A DNA stretch of 64,000 nucleotides from Caldilinea sp. CFX5 (GTDB lineage: Bacteria; Chloroflexota; Anaerolineae; Caldilineales; Caldilineaceae): assembly GCA_021405325.1 (NCBI GenBank), contig QWII01000011.1:83994-147993 (forward strand). The letters are read 5' to 3'. Position 1 is the first letter of the stretch; every line of letters starts with the position of its first letter. Shown one piece after another: positions 8,553 through 16,788 of this stretch. The translations under genes were made by a program, and so were the position numbers. A model generated the notes under the pieces. That model was not told where the DNA came from. It ran no database searches and worked only from the letters and a program-made list of their open reading frames with translations.

Positions 8553-9068
8553 TCAGCAGTCGAACACAAACCAGCAGATGGCGTTGCGCAAGCGCTGATC
8601 GTCCAGTACAAGCTCGCGAATCGCGTCCGGCAGTTGCGCCCGTTGCCATTGGCACTCCAAGTGACCAGCCTCGTCCCGTTCTTGCGCACCAACAGCGGCC
8701 CGTGCTGCTTTGATGGCATAGGCGGCCGCGCCTAACTCATGGGCCGCTACATGGGCCACGGCGGCAGCTTGTCCGGCGGCATAGGCCGCGTCTCTGGCTG
8801 CGCCACGCAAATCTCTGGCGGCGGCCATGGCGTGACCGGCAGCAGTGCGGGCATCCGTCATCCTGATTTCGCCGCGCGCCCAGGCCCGCGCCTGCGCGAT
8901 GGCGTGACGCGGGCGCGGATCGGCAGGTCGCGTCGCCTCAAATAAGGGCAAAACATGTTCCGCACAGGTGGCGGCCCATAGGGCGAGCAACTGATGGTCG
9001 GCGTCGGTGAGCGTCCCGCCGCGACGGATGGTGATAAACCGGGGGTCGCGCTGCTTTGGTAAGATCAT
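8553..9068 (-). CDS. Putative immunity protein (Imm5-like, alanine-rich helical)
   Basis: A 171-aa alpha-helical protein. It resembles the Imm5-like putative immunity family: LLALWAATCAEHVLPLFE, then PRHAIAQARAWARGEIRM, DARTAAGHAMAAARD, AAYAAGQAAAVAHVAAHELG and AAYAIKAARAA. No polymorphic toxin is present next to it, so it is an orphan. The C-terminal end (RNAICWFVFDC) is unusual for the family. No clear ribosome site precedes ATG 9068. The next gene on the same strand, a GNAT acetyltransferase, ends nine bases to the right of this start. Confidence 0.6.
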   Translation of the reverse strand: MILPKQRDPRFITIRRGGTLTDADHQLLALWAATCAEHVLPLFEATRPADPRPRHAIAQARAWARGEIRMTDARTAAGHAMAAARDLRGAARDAAYAAGQAAAVAHVAAHELGAAAYAIKAARAAVGAQERDEAGHLECQWQRAQLPDAIRELVLDDQRLRNAICWFVFDC

Positions 9069-9076
9069 GCGTTGCT

Positions 9077-9496
9077 TTACAATTGCTTACGCAGCCCAAT
9101 CCGACTATGACCGGTGGGGTAATAATCCTCAAATTCGCAGAAAATCGTATAGCCCTGTTTCTGGTAAAAGGGGGCGGCTTCGTAGCCGGCGGTCCAGGTC
9201 CAGATATGCGTTACGCCTTGCTGCCTGGCTTTTTCTTCCATTTTGCGCAGCAAGGCCGCGCCATAGCCTTGCTTGCGATAGGGTTTTTCCAGCCAGAGAT
9301 CGGTGATGTAAAACCACTTGCCATAGTGCAGACCGCTGACCGAGCCGATAAACGCGTCCCCAGCCAGCGCGACAAAGCTATGTCTTGTCTCTGGTAGATC
9401 GGGTATGCCGTATTCGAGCGCATGTTCTCGAAAGCCCTCCAACTCGCGGGCATATTCGGCGTCGGTCATTTCACGTTCAAGAATATGGATAGCCAT
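9077..9496 (-). CDS. GNAT family N-acetyltransferase
   Basis: A 139-aa acetyl-CoA-dependent acetyltransferase. The acetyl-CoA loop is visible as LEKPYRKQGYGAALLRKMEE, preceded by the beta-strand WFYITDLWL and followed by IWTWTAGYEAAPFYQKQGY, where the tyrosine near the end is the usual general acid. Acceptor unknown. It lies immediately upstream of the immunity-like gene in transcription order and may be co-transcribed with it. Confidence 0.85.
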   Translation of the reverse strand: MAIHILEREMTDAEYARELEGFREHALEYGIPDLPETRHSFVALAGDAFIGSVSGLHYGKWFYITDLWLEKPYRKQGYGAALLRKMEEKARQQGVTHIWTWTAGYEAAPFYQKQGYTIFCEFEDYYPTGHSRIGLRKQL

Positions 9497-9585
9497 GACG
9501 ATTAACTGCGTTTCTCCACCATCTGGGTTATGATCGGGTTGCCGCGTTCAAAGGCGGAAAACGACGGCTCAACTATGATGATATA

Positions 9586-10086
9586 TTACACCACGTCCCA
9601 CGCTTTGGGAACCTGGAGACCAAACGCTGCGCACAACGCGACAACATCCTGCCGGTGCTTTGCGGAACGGTCATGACCCAGACGAGCGAAGACTTGCACC
9701 TCCGCCGCGATACACGCCACTGTGCGACCAAGGATCCAGCCCGACACAAAGCCGTCGCTGGGATAGACCACGGGCGATTCGGCGGGCTGTACCTGCACAG
9801 CGTTCCCCTGCGGATCGAACGTCACCGGGTGCAGATCAATGCGGCCATGTTCCGCGTGTCCCAGCACAACACGCCCAAGCACCTCCTCTTCGATGCCAAA
9901 GCCGTTGCGCACCAACACCGCCACAACAAGCGCCAGATCGTCAAGGGCAAGGATGAGGTCGAGATCGTTATGCGAACGGGTGATCCGCCCAAGTAGTGCA
10001 TCCACCCCCCAGCCCCCATCGAGCCATACCGGCACGCCGGCCGTCGCCAGCAGGTCAAGGATGTGCAGTACGGTTGTTGGGTTCAT
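9586..10086 (-). CDS. Nucleotidyltransferase, lincosamide/aminoglycoside 2''-adenylyltransferase-like
   Basis: A 166-aa protein with the minimal nucleotidyltransferase signature VWLDGGWGVDALLGR followed by RSHNDLDLILALDD; the two aspartates of DLDL are metal ligands. A third acidic strand, RIDLHPV, follows. This is the pattern of LnuA/AadB-like enzymes that adenylylate lincosamides or aminoglycosides, but many environmental homologues have unknown substrates. The start MNPTTVLHI at 10086 fits the family. It need not mean resistance in this organism. Confidence 0.75.
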   Translation of the reverse strand: MNPTTVLHILDLLATAGVPVWLDGGWGVDALLGRITRSHNDLDLILALDDLALVVAVLVRNGFGIEEEVLGRVVLGHAEHGRIDLHPVTFDPQGNAVQVQPAESPVVYPSDGFVSGWILGRTVACIAAEVQVFARLGHDRSAKHRQDVVALCAAFGLQVPKAWDVV

Positions 10087-10122
10087 GCTACCCGCTCCAT
10101 CCAACGGCCCGACGGGACGATT

Positions 10123-10224
10123 GTGACTACCTATTATCGAGTGTATGACGACGAAATCCTTGTCCTGGTGCTAGCTATTCGTTACAAGGTTGGCCCAGAG
10201 ACGTATGATGCTCTCGAAGCCTAA
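10123..10224 (+). pseudogene. Remnant of a RelE/ParE-type toxin C-terminus
   Basis: A 33-codon frame reading TTYYRVYDDEILVLVLAIRY then KVGPETYDALEA before TAA. The core YRVYDDEILVLVLAIRYK resembles the last strands of RelE/ParE toxins. The N-terminal two thirds and any antitoxin are missing, and the last bases overlap the stop region of the convergent SDR gene. Too short to act alone. Confidence 0.45.
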
Positions 10225-10982
10225 ATCGCCGTCTGCCCGCCATCGACCATGTAAGTGCCACCTGTACAATAGGCCGACTCATCAGAGGCCAGAAAAAGCG
10301 CCAGCCCTACGACATCTTCCGGTTGGCCCAGCCGCCCCAATGGCACAGCTTTGATCAGCCCCTCACGCGTTGCCTGATCGGCAAAAATATCCCGTGTCAG
10401 CGGCGTCTCGATTGGCCCCGGCACCAACGCGTTGACCCGAATCTGATCCCGCGCATAGTCAGCGGCCATCACGCGGGTTAACCCATAGACGGCGCCTTTG
10501 CTCGAACTATAGGCGGTATAGCCCGGCGCACAGCCGACCAATCCTGTGGGCGAAGCCACGTTGATGATCGAGCCGCCGCCCTGTCGCAACATCACAGGTA
10601 TAACATACTTGGCGCAGAGCCAGACGCCCCGAATATTAACCTGATAGGTGCGATCCCACACCTCTTCGCTCAACTCATGGGCGCGCGCATCCTGGCCGAC
10701 CAATTGAATCGCCGCATTGTTGTACAGCACATCAACGCGACTAAAGCGCGCATCCGCCGCGGCCACCATCGCCGCCACCGCATCGCCTTTGGCAACATCG
10801 GTCTGTACAAAAATCGCTTCACCACCCGCAGCCTGGATGGCGGCGACCGCTTCTTCACCTTCATACACTTTACGCTCGGCAATCACCACCCTCGCCCCTT
10901 CCCGTGCGTAAGCCTTCGCCACCGCCAACCCCATCCCGGCCCCGCCACCGGTCACAATCGCCACTTTATTCTGTAAGCGCAT
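10221..10982 (-). CDS. Short-chain dehydrogenase/reductase (SDR)
   Basis: A 253-aa NAD(P)-dependent oxidoreductase of the classical SDR family. It has TGGGAGMG (11-18) for cofactor binding, NNAA (88-91), S144, the catalytic pair Y158-K162 in YTAYSSSK, and PGPIETPLT. Start 10982 (MRLQNKVAIV) is preferred because GGGGGAG lies just upstream; a longer frame to 11021 would translate a GGAAGACA-type repeat. It follows the PhyH-like gene by 35 bp and is probably co-transcribed with it. Substrate unknown; sugar or polyol oxidation is plausible given the neighbourhood. Confidence 0.9.
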   Translation of the reverse strand: MRLQNKVAIVTGGGAGMGLAVAKAYAREGARVVIAERKVYEGEEAVAAIQAAGGEAIFVQTDVAKGDAVAAMVAAADARFSRVDVLYNNAAIQLVGQDARAHELSEEVWDRTYQVNIRGVWLCAKYVIPVMLRQGGGSIINVASPTGLVGCAPGYTAYSSSKGAVYGLTRVMAADYARDQIRVNALVPGPIETPLTRDIFADQATREGLIKAVPLGRLGQPEDVVGLALFLASDESAYCTGGTYMVDGGQTAI

Positions 10983-11017
10983 ACCGCTCCCCCTCTTCTT
11001 GTCTTCCTGTCTTCCCG

Positions 11018-11821
11018 TCACCCAACCAACCGTCGCACCTCATCCCGCCACGTGCCCGCCACGCGGATGCCATACTCGCGCTCACCGCCGGTCGCCTGGG
11101 GGCCGGTGACATGGATCACACCTTCGGTCAAACGACCGCTGGCGACATAATCGGTGTTGAGAAAATGGAAGGCCAGACCGGCGCGCTCATGGTCAGTATT
11201 GTTGGCCTTGGTGCCGTGACCGATGCCATAGTTAAAAAAGACCGCCCCACCCGCCGGCAGAATGATCGGGACGGCGCGGCTATCGTCAGCATTGAAAGTG
11301 ATATGATGGTCGCTGCCCATATCCCGTTCGTGGGCAAAGGTTTCCAGGTGGCTACGCGGGATGACATGGAGCGTCCCGTTCGCCAGGTTTGCGTCATGTA
11401 GCGCGATCCACATGCCGACGCCTTTGCTTGGGTCACTGATCTGGAAATAGGCATTGTCCGTGTGCCAACTGGTGCCGGCCCCGGTGCGTCCCGGCTTGAG
11501 AAAGATTTGGTCTAAGTGGCGCACAAAGGGCGTGCCAATCAACTGGCCGACAACCTCTACTACCTTTTCGTTAAAAGGGAAGGCACGGAAGAGCGTACTC
11601 TTGTTGTTCAGCGGGATGATCTGATAATTCACCTTGGTGGTCGAATGGGTTTTGCCGTCGCCGTCGGTAGCGACATTGCGGCCCAAGCCGTCACGCTTAA
11701 AGCGTTCCAGTTCGGCCAGCATGGCGGCCAGTTCAGCGGCATCAAAGAAGGTGGGGAAGACGGTATAGCCATCTTCACGAAATTGAGCAAGTTGTTGCGC
11801 AGTCACCTGCACGGAATTCAT
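11018..11821 (-). CDS. Phytanoyl-CoA dioxygenase (PhyH) family protein
   Basis: A 267-aa Fe(II)/2-oxoglutarate oxygenase-like protein. The iron facial triad is visible as H120 and D122 in SWHTDNAYF and a distal histidine in FFNYGIGHGTKANN; the 2-oxoglutarate-binding arginine is probably in DHERAGLAFHF. AAAGGAG lies seven bases before ATG 11821. It is the first gene of a two-gene unit with the SDR. The family hydroxylates many small molecules besides phytanoyl-CoA, so the substrate is open. A second PhyH paralogue lies at 33026 beside sugar genes. Confidence 0.85.
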   Translation of the reverse strand: MNSVQVTAQQLAQFREDGYTVFPTFFDAAELAAMLAELERFKRDGLGRNVATDGDGKTHSTTKVNYQIIPLNNKSTLFRAFPFNEKVVEVVGQLIGTPFVRHLDQIFLKPGRTGAGTSWHTDNAYFQISDPSKGVGMWIALHDANLANGTLHVIPRSHLETFAHERDMGSDHHITFNADDSRAVPIILPAGGAVFFNYGIGHGTKANNTDHERAGLAFHFLNTDYVASGRLTEGVIHVTGPQATGGEREYGIRVAGTWRDEVRRLVG

Positions 11822-11945
11822 GGAATGCTCCTTTGGGTTTGATGGTGGGGCGACGCAACAGAAAAAGCAGAGCGCACTGCGCCCACTGTTCGGTCAATGG
11901 GCTGGATCGTATGTCAACTCGCGGCAATTGTCAATCTCATTATTA

Positions 11946-12016
11946 CTACAACGAATTGGGGGGAAAAACGAATTGGTCACCGACAGTCAATTCGTTTTTC
12001 CCCCAATCCGTTGTAG
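11946..12016. repeat. Long inverted repeat, 30-bp arms
   Basis: Arms 11946-11975 and 11988-12016 match apart from a one-base gap and one substitution. Each arm carries an internal inverted pair, CGAATT and AATTCG, around a G or C run. It lies in the 485-base gap between the divergent PhyH and transketolase genes and ends in ATCCGTTGTAG, close to the terminal motif of the CGGATT repeats elsewhere in the window. Confidence 0.8.
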
Positions 12017-12069
12017 TTGTCACGCTGAATCATCCCTTATAGACAAACCAGGTAAAGGTCGCACAAATG

Positions 12070-12133
12070 GTAGGTGCGGTTTGTAACCGCACGACAGGCT
12101 ACCCAAGAGCGTGCGGTTACAAACCGCACCTAC
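12070..12133. repeat. Perfect 23-bp inverted repeat
   Basis: Arms 12070-12092 and 12111-12133 (GTAGGTGCGGTTTGTAACCG...) are exact complements with an 18-base loop. It is the second distinct dyad in the same gap. No T tract follows. Confidence 0.85.
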
Positions 12134-12173
12134 GATCATGCAAAGTCTATTTGATTTATCTATTAGAACCCTG

Positions 12174-12270
12174 AGAATAAATATTTTTTCATGAATAAAT
12201 ATTCACCCATTGACACCAGACCATCGTGGATGTTACCCTATTGACACCCATACTGCATAAATAAATAAAT
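12174..12270 (+). promoter_or_regulatory. Promoter and candidate operator of the transketolase-kinase cluster
   Basis: AT-rich region with two direct repeats of GAATAAATATT (12174-12184 and 12194-12204) and two of TTGACACC (12210 and 12241, 31 bp or about three helical turns apart). The second TTGACA (12241-12246) is a perfect -35 followed after about 16 bases by the A/T-rich TAAATAAATAA. The repeated boxes are candidates for the SorC-type regulator encoded at 15739. Confidence 0.5.
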
Positions 12271-12306
12271 CTGAATAGATATGCACAGCAGGGAGCAGGC
12301 AGCACC

Positions 12307-13158
12307 ATGCCGTTATCAATTGCTGAGTTACAGGTAAAGTCGATCCAATACCGGAAGACGATCTTGTCGATCATCCACAAGGCCAAGGCTGGTCACACCG
12401 GCGGCAGTCTCTCCTGTATTGACATTCTGAATGTTCTCTATAATCATGTGTTGAATGTTACCCCCGCCACCTTTACCCACCCCGATCGTGACCGTTACAT
12501 TCAAAGCAAAGGACATTCCGTCGAAGCGTTATACACCGTGTTGGCCGACAAAGGCTTTTACCCCGCCAGCGAATTGGAAACCTTAAACCAATACCAATCC
12601 CACTTTATCGGTCACCCGACACGCAAAATTCCCGGCGTGGAACAGAACACGGGGGCGCTGGGTCATGGCTTGCCGATTGCCGTGGGAACAGCGTTGGCCG
12701 CCAAGAAAGATAGTCGCGCCTATCGCGTCTTTACCCTGTTGGGCGATGGCGAACTGGAAGAAGGCTCCAACTGGGAAGCTTCCATGAGTGCGGCCCACTA
12801 TCGGCTGGACAACTTGGTAGTGATTGTCGATTACAACAAATTGCAGATCACCGGCCCCGTCGAGAGTGTGACCGGTATCACCGATCTCGCGCAGAAATTT
12901 ACCGCCTTTGGCTATGCTGTGCGCGAGGTGGACGGCAATGCGATCCCCGCTCTGGTAGCGACTTTTGATGCGCTGCCCTTTCAACCGGGCAAACCCAATT
13001 TGATTCTTGCCCACACCGTCAAAGGCAAAGGCGTCAGCTTTACCGAGAATCAAGTAGCCTGGCATCACCATGTGCCGACGGCGGATGAATTGACGGCGGC
13101 GCTGACCGAATTGAATGCAGCGGAACTAGAATGGCGGCAACGGCATGGAACTCGGTAA
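12307..13158 (+). CDS. Transketolase N-terminal subunit (AptA-like candidate)
   Basis: Thiamine-diphosphate-binding half of a two-subunit transketolase, 283 aa. It contains the HTGGSLSCIDILNVLY start region, KGHSVEALY, NTGALGHGLPIAVG, the ThDP motif from LLGDGELEEGSNWEA (146 onward) to VIVDYNKLQ, and AHTVKGKGVSF. The next gene encodes the partner half and overlaps it by 14 bp, so translation is coupled. Split transketolases with an adjacent FGGY kinase and isomerase include D-apulose-4-phosphate transketolase AptAB; pentose-phosphate or other sugar-phosphate transketolases are alternatives. The apiose link is inferred from context. Confidence 0.92.
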   Translation: MPLSIAELQVKSIQYRKTILSIIHKAKAGHTGGSLSCIDILNVLYNHVLNVTPATFTHPDRDRYIQSKGHSVEALYTVLADKGFYPASELETLNQYQSHFIGHPTRKIPGVEQNTGALGHGLPIAVGTALAAKKDSRAYRVFTLLGDGELEEGSNWEASMSAAHYRLDNLVVIVDYNKLQITGPVESVTGITDLAQKFTAFGYAVREVDGNAIPALVATFDALPFQPGKPNLILAHTVKGKGVSFTENQVAWHHHVPTADELTAALTELNAAELEWRQRHGTR

Positions 13159-14086
13159 ACCGAATTTAGAAGTTTTTGCAGAGACGCTGCTGGCGTTGGC
13201 CCAAGCCGATCGCCATGTTCTCGCCGTTACCAGTGATTCGCGTGGCTCCGGCAAACTTGGCCCCTTTGGCAAAGCGCTGCCCGATCAGATCGTGGAAGTG
13301 GGCATTGCCGAGCAGAATTTGGTGGGCATTGCCGCCGGGTTAGCGTCAGCGGGGAAGCACGTTTATGCCGTCTCCCCGGCCTGTTTTTTGACGGCGCGCA
13401 GCCTGGAGCAGATCAAAAACGATGTCGCCTATTCCGACAATCGGGTCAAAGTCATCGGCATTAGCGCCGGCGTGAGTTACGGCGCGCTCGGTTCGACTCA
13501 TCATTCGCTCCATGACTTTGCCGCCTTGCAGGCGATCAACAACCTGGATATTGTCGCCCCCGCTGATAACTTTGAAACGAAAGCAGTGATCCAAGCGGCC
13601 ATCCACCATCCGCGTCCACTCTATATTCGCTTTGGCAAGCAGGCCATGCCTCACCTGCACACCCCCGACACCCAATTTACGATCGGCAAGGCCATCACCT
13701 TGGCCGAGGGCAATGATGTCACCTTTATCGCCATTGGCGAACCGGTCGCCCGTGCGTACCAGGCCAGCCAGTTGTTGGCGGCACAGGGTATCAGTGCCGG
13801 CGTGATCAGTATGCACACGCTCAAACCGCTGGACGCAAACGCAGTGTTGGCTGCCGCTAGTCGATCCAAAGCCATTATCACCGTGGAAGAACATAGTGTC
13901 TACGGCGGGTTGGGCAGCACGGTCGCCGCGCTGCTCATGGAACAAGGCGTTGCCGTGCGCTTTAAGATCGTCGGCATTCCCGATGAATACACCGTCACCG
14001 GCAGCCAGAATGAAATCTTTGCCCATTACGGCATTACCGGCGAAGGGTTAGCGCAGACGGCGCGGCAGGTGTTAGTAAGGCAGTGA
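13145..14086 (+). CDS. Transketolase C-terminal subunit (AptB-like candidate)
   Basis: Pyrimidine-binding and C-terminal half of the split transketolase, 313 aa. It has SRGSGKLGPFGKALPDQIVEVGI ending in the conserved glutamate region GIAEQNLVGIAAGLA, then FLTARSLEQIKNDVAYSDNRVK in the usual order, GALGSTHHSLHDFA, and the C-terminal lobe with VEEHSVYGGLGSTVAALL. ATG 13145 overlaps the upstream subunit gene. Its TGA stop (14084-14086) lies inside the first units of a GACAGTAA tandem repeat, so the repeat seems to have replaced the native 3' end. Confidence 0.92.
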   Translation: MELGKPNLEVFAETLLALAQADRHVLAVTSDSRGSGKLGPFGKALPDQIVEVGIAEQNLVGIAAGLASAGKHVYAVSPACFLTARSLEQIKNDVAYSDNRVKVIGISAGVSYGALGSTHHSLHDFAALQAINNLDIVAPADNFETKAVIQAAIHHPRPLYIRFGKQAMPHLHTPDTQFTIGKAITLAEGNDVTFIAIGEPVARAYQASQLLAAQGISAGVISMHTLKPLDANAVLAAASRSKAIITVEEHSVYGGLGSTVAALLMEQGVAVRFKIVGIPDEYTVTGSQNEIFAHYGITGEGLAQTARQVLVRQ

Positions 14087-14194
14087 GACAGTAAGACAGT
14101 AAGTCAGTAGGTCAGTAGGTCAGTGGAGCAGTGGGGCAAACCAAACTGTTTTACTGCCTCACTGTCTTACTGTCTCACTGTCTTACTGTCTCAC
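14081..14194. repeat. Inverted arrays of an 8-bp unit (GACAGTAA type)
   Basis: Left arm: direct units GACAGTAA, GACAGTAA, GTCAGTAG, GTCAGTAG, GTCAGTGG. Right arm: complementary units TTACTGTC and CACTGTC up to 14194. The array provides the stop codon of the upstream gene and could be misread as a 28-codon N-terminal extension of the downstream kinase. Confidence 0.8.
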
Positions 14195-14214
14195 AAATCA
14201 CAAAGGAAAAATCT

Positions 14215-15699
14215 ATGGCTCCCCAGTGCCTCTTAGCCATTGATCAAGGAACAACGAATACCAAAGCGATCCTCGTAGATGTGACGGGGCGAGTAGTGGC
14301 GCGGGCATCGCGTCCTATAGCCGTAAGCTACCCGCAGACTGCCTGGGTGGAACAAGACCCACTGGCGCTCTGGCAAACTGTGCAAGCCGCCGTCGATGAA
14401 TGCTTGCAAGGTGCACCGATGCCGGTTGCTGTGGCGCTCACGAACCAACGCGAGTCGGTGGTGTTGTGGGAACGGGCGACAGGGCGACCCCTTGGCCCTT
14501 GTGTCATCTGGCAATGTCAACGGGGCGCTGATTTTTGTCGCGAACTGAGTGCACAGGGGCTTGAACCGAAGTTACGCGAGCGCACCGGTTTGACCATCGA
14601 CGCCATGTTTTCGGCCAGCAAGATGCGCTGGTTGCTCCATAACACGCCAAACGGCGTACAGCGGGCAGCCACGGGGGAGCTTTGTCTCGGTACGGTCGAT
14701 AGTTGGGTTCTCTTTAACCTGACGGGTGGTCGTGTCCATGCGTGTGATATGACCAACGCCTCGCGCACACAACTCTTTGCGCTGCAAACGTTGCAGTGGG
14801 ATGCTGAATTGCTAGAACTTTTTGGCATTCCCCTGGCGGCGCTACCGGAAGTGAAAGCCTCTAGCGCAATCTATGGCGAAACGGTGAGGCAGGGTAACTT
14901 ACCGGCCGGCATTCCGATTGCCAGTTTGATTGGCGACTCGCACGGTGCGCTCTTTGGTCATGCCGGTTTTCAGCCCGGCGCCATCAAGGCGACTTATGGC
15001 ACTGGTTCTTCTTTGATGACGCCGACACCCAATCCGGTGATTTCCCAGCGCGGTCTCTCGACAACCGTGGCGTGGAGCTATCCACAACGAGCGACTTATG
15101 CCCTCGAAGGCAACATCTATGTTACCGGGGCCGCCGTTGAATGGTACGGTCAGTTGCTAGGCATGGCGCGTCCCGCCCAGGAGATTGAAGCTTTGGCCGC
15201 CAGCACCGCCGACGCTGGCGGCGTCTATCTAGTGCCGGCCTTTGTCGGGCTAGGCGCGCCCCACTGGCAGAGCGACGCGCGTGGCTTGATCACCGGCCTG
15301 ACCCGTGGCAGCACACCGGCGCACCTGGCGCGCGCCACCCTCGAATCGATTGCCTATCAGGTGCGCGATGTCTTTGATGTCATGCAAGCCGAGGCCGGTA
15401 GCCCGCTTCAGGTGCTATTGGCCGATGGCGGGGCCAGTCAAAATGATCTGCTCATGCAATTCCAGGCTGACATGATCGGCTGTCCGGTGTTGCGTAGCTC
15501 CTCGTCCGATGTTTCGGCGTTGGGTGCGGCCTATCTGGCAGGGCTGGCCGTTGGGCTATGGCGTTCGGAAGCGGAGATTGCCGCGCTGCCCCGGCCCCAT
15601 GACCGCTTTGAGCCACGGATGGGTGAGGTCGAGCGGGCGGTGCGCTATGCTGGTTGGCAGGCGGCGGTGGCGCGGGCTGTTTTTGATCCTGTCAAATGA
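14215..15699 (+). CDS. FGGY-family carbohydrate kinase
   Basis: ATP-dependent sugar or polyol kinase, 494 aa. Start 14215 (MAPQCLLAIDQGTTNTKAI) is chosen because AAAGG lies upstream and the family begins at this point. Motifs: phosphate-1 loop AIDQGTTNTKA, TNQRESVVLWERATG, GDSHGALFGHAG, ATYGTGSSLM and the C-terminal LADGGASQNDLLMQFQADM with SALGAAYLAGLAVG. Overall it is closest to glycerol kinase and xylulokinase types. Placed after the split transketolase and before a SorC regulator and a fucose-isomerase-like gene, it may phosphorylate the ketose produced by the isomerase, for example apulose, ribulose or xylulose. Confidence 0.9.
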   Translation: MAPQCLLAIDQGTTNTKAILVDVTGRVVARASRPIAVSYPQTAWVEQDPLALWQTVQAAVDECLQGAPMPVAVALTNQRESVVLWERATGRPLGPCVIWQCQRGADFCRELSAQGLEPKLRERTGLTIDAMFSASKMRWLLHNTPNGVQRAATGELCLGTVDSWVLFNLTGGRVHACDMTNASRTQLFALQTLQWDAELLELFGIPLAALPEVKASSAIYGETVRQGNLPAGIPIASLIGDSHGALFGHAGFQPGAIKATYGTGSSLMTPTPNPVISQRGLSTTVAWSYPQRATYALEGNIYVTGAAVEWYGQLLGMARPAQEIEALAASTADAGGVYLVPAFVGLGAPHWQSDARGLITGLTRGSTPAHLARATLESIAYQVRDVFDVMQAEAGSPLQVLLADGGASQNDLLMQFQADMIGCPVLRSSSSDVSALGAAYLAGLAVGLWRSEAEIAALPRPHDRFEPRMGEVERAVRYAGWQAAVARAVFDPVK

Positions 15700-15738
15700 A
15701 GGTGATTGCGTTAGTTAGTAGGAAGATGTGTAACCCAC

Positions 15739-16680
15739 ATGGCGCGGATTGACGAAGTACGACTCATGACCAAGGTGGCTCGGCTTTATTACGAGCATAA
15801 CCTGAATCAATCGGAGATCGCCGCCCAACTGTATTTGTCACAATCTACCGTGTCGCGGCTGCTCAAACGGGCGGAAAAAGAGCAGATTGTGCGCACGGTG
15901 ATCAGCATTCCCCCCGGCGCCTACCCCGATCTGGAAGAGGCATTGCAGAAGCGCTATGGGTTGCAGGACGCAATTGTGGTTGAATGTGTCAATTGCGAAA
16001 ACCCTATGCGCGAGATCGGTGCAGCGGCAGCCTACTATGTGGAAACCACGCTCAACCAGCGCGAGATCATCGGCATTTCGTCGTGGAGTGGCACTCTGTT
16101 GGCGATGGTGGACGCCATGCACCCCGTAACGCGTGAAACCGAGGCACAGGTCATTCAAGTCTTGGGCGGGATGGGCAACCCGGACGCCGAAGCGCACGCC
16201 GTCCGCCTGACTGGTCGGCTGGCGACATTGGTCAACGGCAAAGCCCGCTTTCTACCAGCGCCGGGCGTGGTCGGCTCGGTGGGGAGTGCGCAGGTTATCC
16301 TTGATGACCAGTTTACCCGTGAAGTCGTGGCGCTCTTTAATCAGGTTACGCTGGCGTTGATTGGCATTGGCGCGGTGGAACCTTCCGAGTTGCTGGTCAG
16401 AAGCGGCAACGTCTTTGCGCCGGAAGAGTTAAACATGTTGAAAGAACATGGCGCGGTGGGCGATCTCTGTCTGCGCTTTTTTAATGACGAAGGCAAGCCG
16501 GTGGTCACGGCGCTCAATGAACGGGTGATCGGCATTACGCTGGAACAATTGCGCCAGGTGAAACGGGCGGTCGGCATTGCCGGCGGCCCACCCAAAGTCG
16601 CCGCCGTGCGCGGTGCGCTGTGTGGCGGCTGGATCAATATTTTGATCACCGACCGCTTCACTGCCGAAAAATTGTTATGA
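15739..16680 (+). CDS. SorC/DeoR-type sugar-binding transcriptional regulator
   Basis: A 313-aa regulator. Residues 1-60 hold the helix-turn-helix LNQSEIAAQLYLSQSTVSRL, followed by the SorC sugar-phosphate-binding domain with VVECVNCENPMREIGAAAA, IGISSWSGTLLAMVDAM, QVLGGMGN, PAPGVVGS and the C-terminal VVTALNERVIGI and VAAVRGALCGGW. The family responds to a phosphorylated sugar. Lying between the FGGY kinase (39 bp upstream) and the isomerase, it probably controls this cluster, perhaps through the direct repeats at 12174-12246. Confidence 0.9.
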   Translation: MARIDEVRLMTKVARLYYEHNLNQSEIAAQLYLSQSTVSRLLKRAEKEQIVRTVISIPPGAYPDLEEALQKRYGLQDAIVVECVNCENPMREIGAAAAYYVETTLNQREIIGISSWSGTLLAMVDAMHPVTRETEAQVIQVLGGMGNPDAEAHAVRLTGRLATLVNGKARFLPAPGVVGSVGSAQVILDDQFTREVVALFNQVTLALIGIGAVEPSELLVRSGNVFAPEELNMLKEHGAVGDLCLRFFNDEGKPVVTALNERVIGITLEQLRQVKRAVGIAGGPPKVAAVRGALCGGWINILITDRFTAEKLL

Positions 16681-16687
16681 AAATTAA

Positions 16688-16751
16688 CCACGAAGGCACA
16701 AAGTTCACGAAGATTTTTGGTTCTTCCTTCGTGAACTTCGTGTCTTCGTGG
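16688..16751. repeat. Inverted repeat of CACGAAG-type units
   Basis: Arms 16688-16712 and 16727-16751 match except for two positions. Each arm is made of imperfect 8-bp units (CCACGAAG, GCACAAAG, TTCACGAAG). It fills the gap between the SorC gene and the isomerase. Confidence 0.8.
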
Positions 16752-16788
16752 TGAAATAAATTGTTTGTAAGAAGCAAGGAGCCGAGGG

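Noticed and set aside
9586..10086. Acquired antibiotic resistance together with 43847-44734
   Set aside because: Both proteins match nucleotidyltransferase families that include resistance enzymes, but no integron, transposon or resistance cluster surrounds them, and such homologues are common in environmental genomes.
14131..14214. N-terminal extension of the FGGY kinase
   Set aside because: The extra 28 codons are wholly made of the GACAGTAA repeat; the family start and ribosome site fit ATG 14215.
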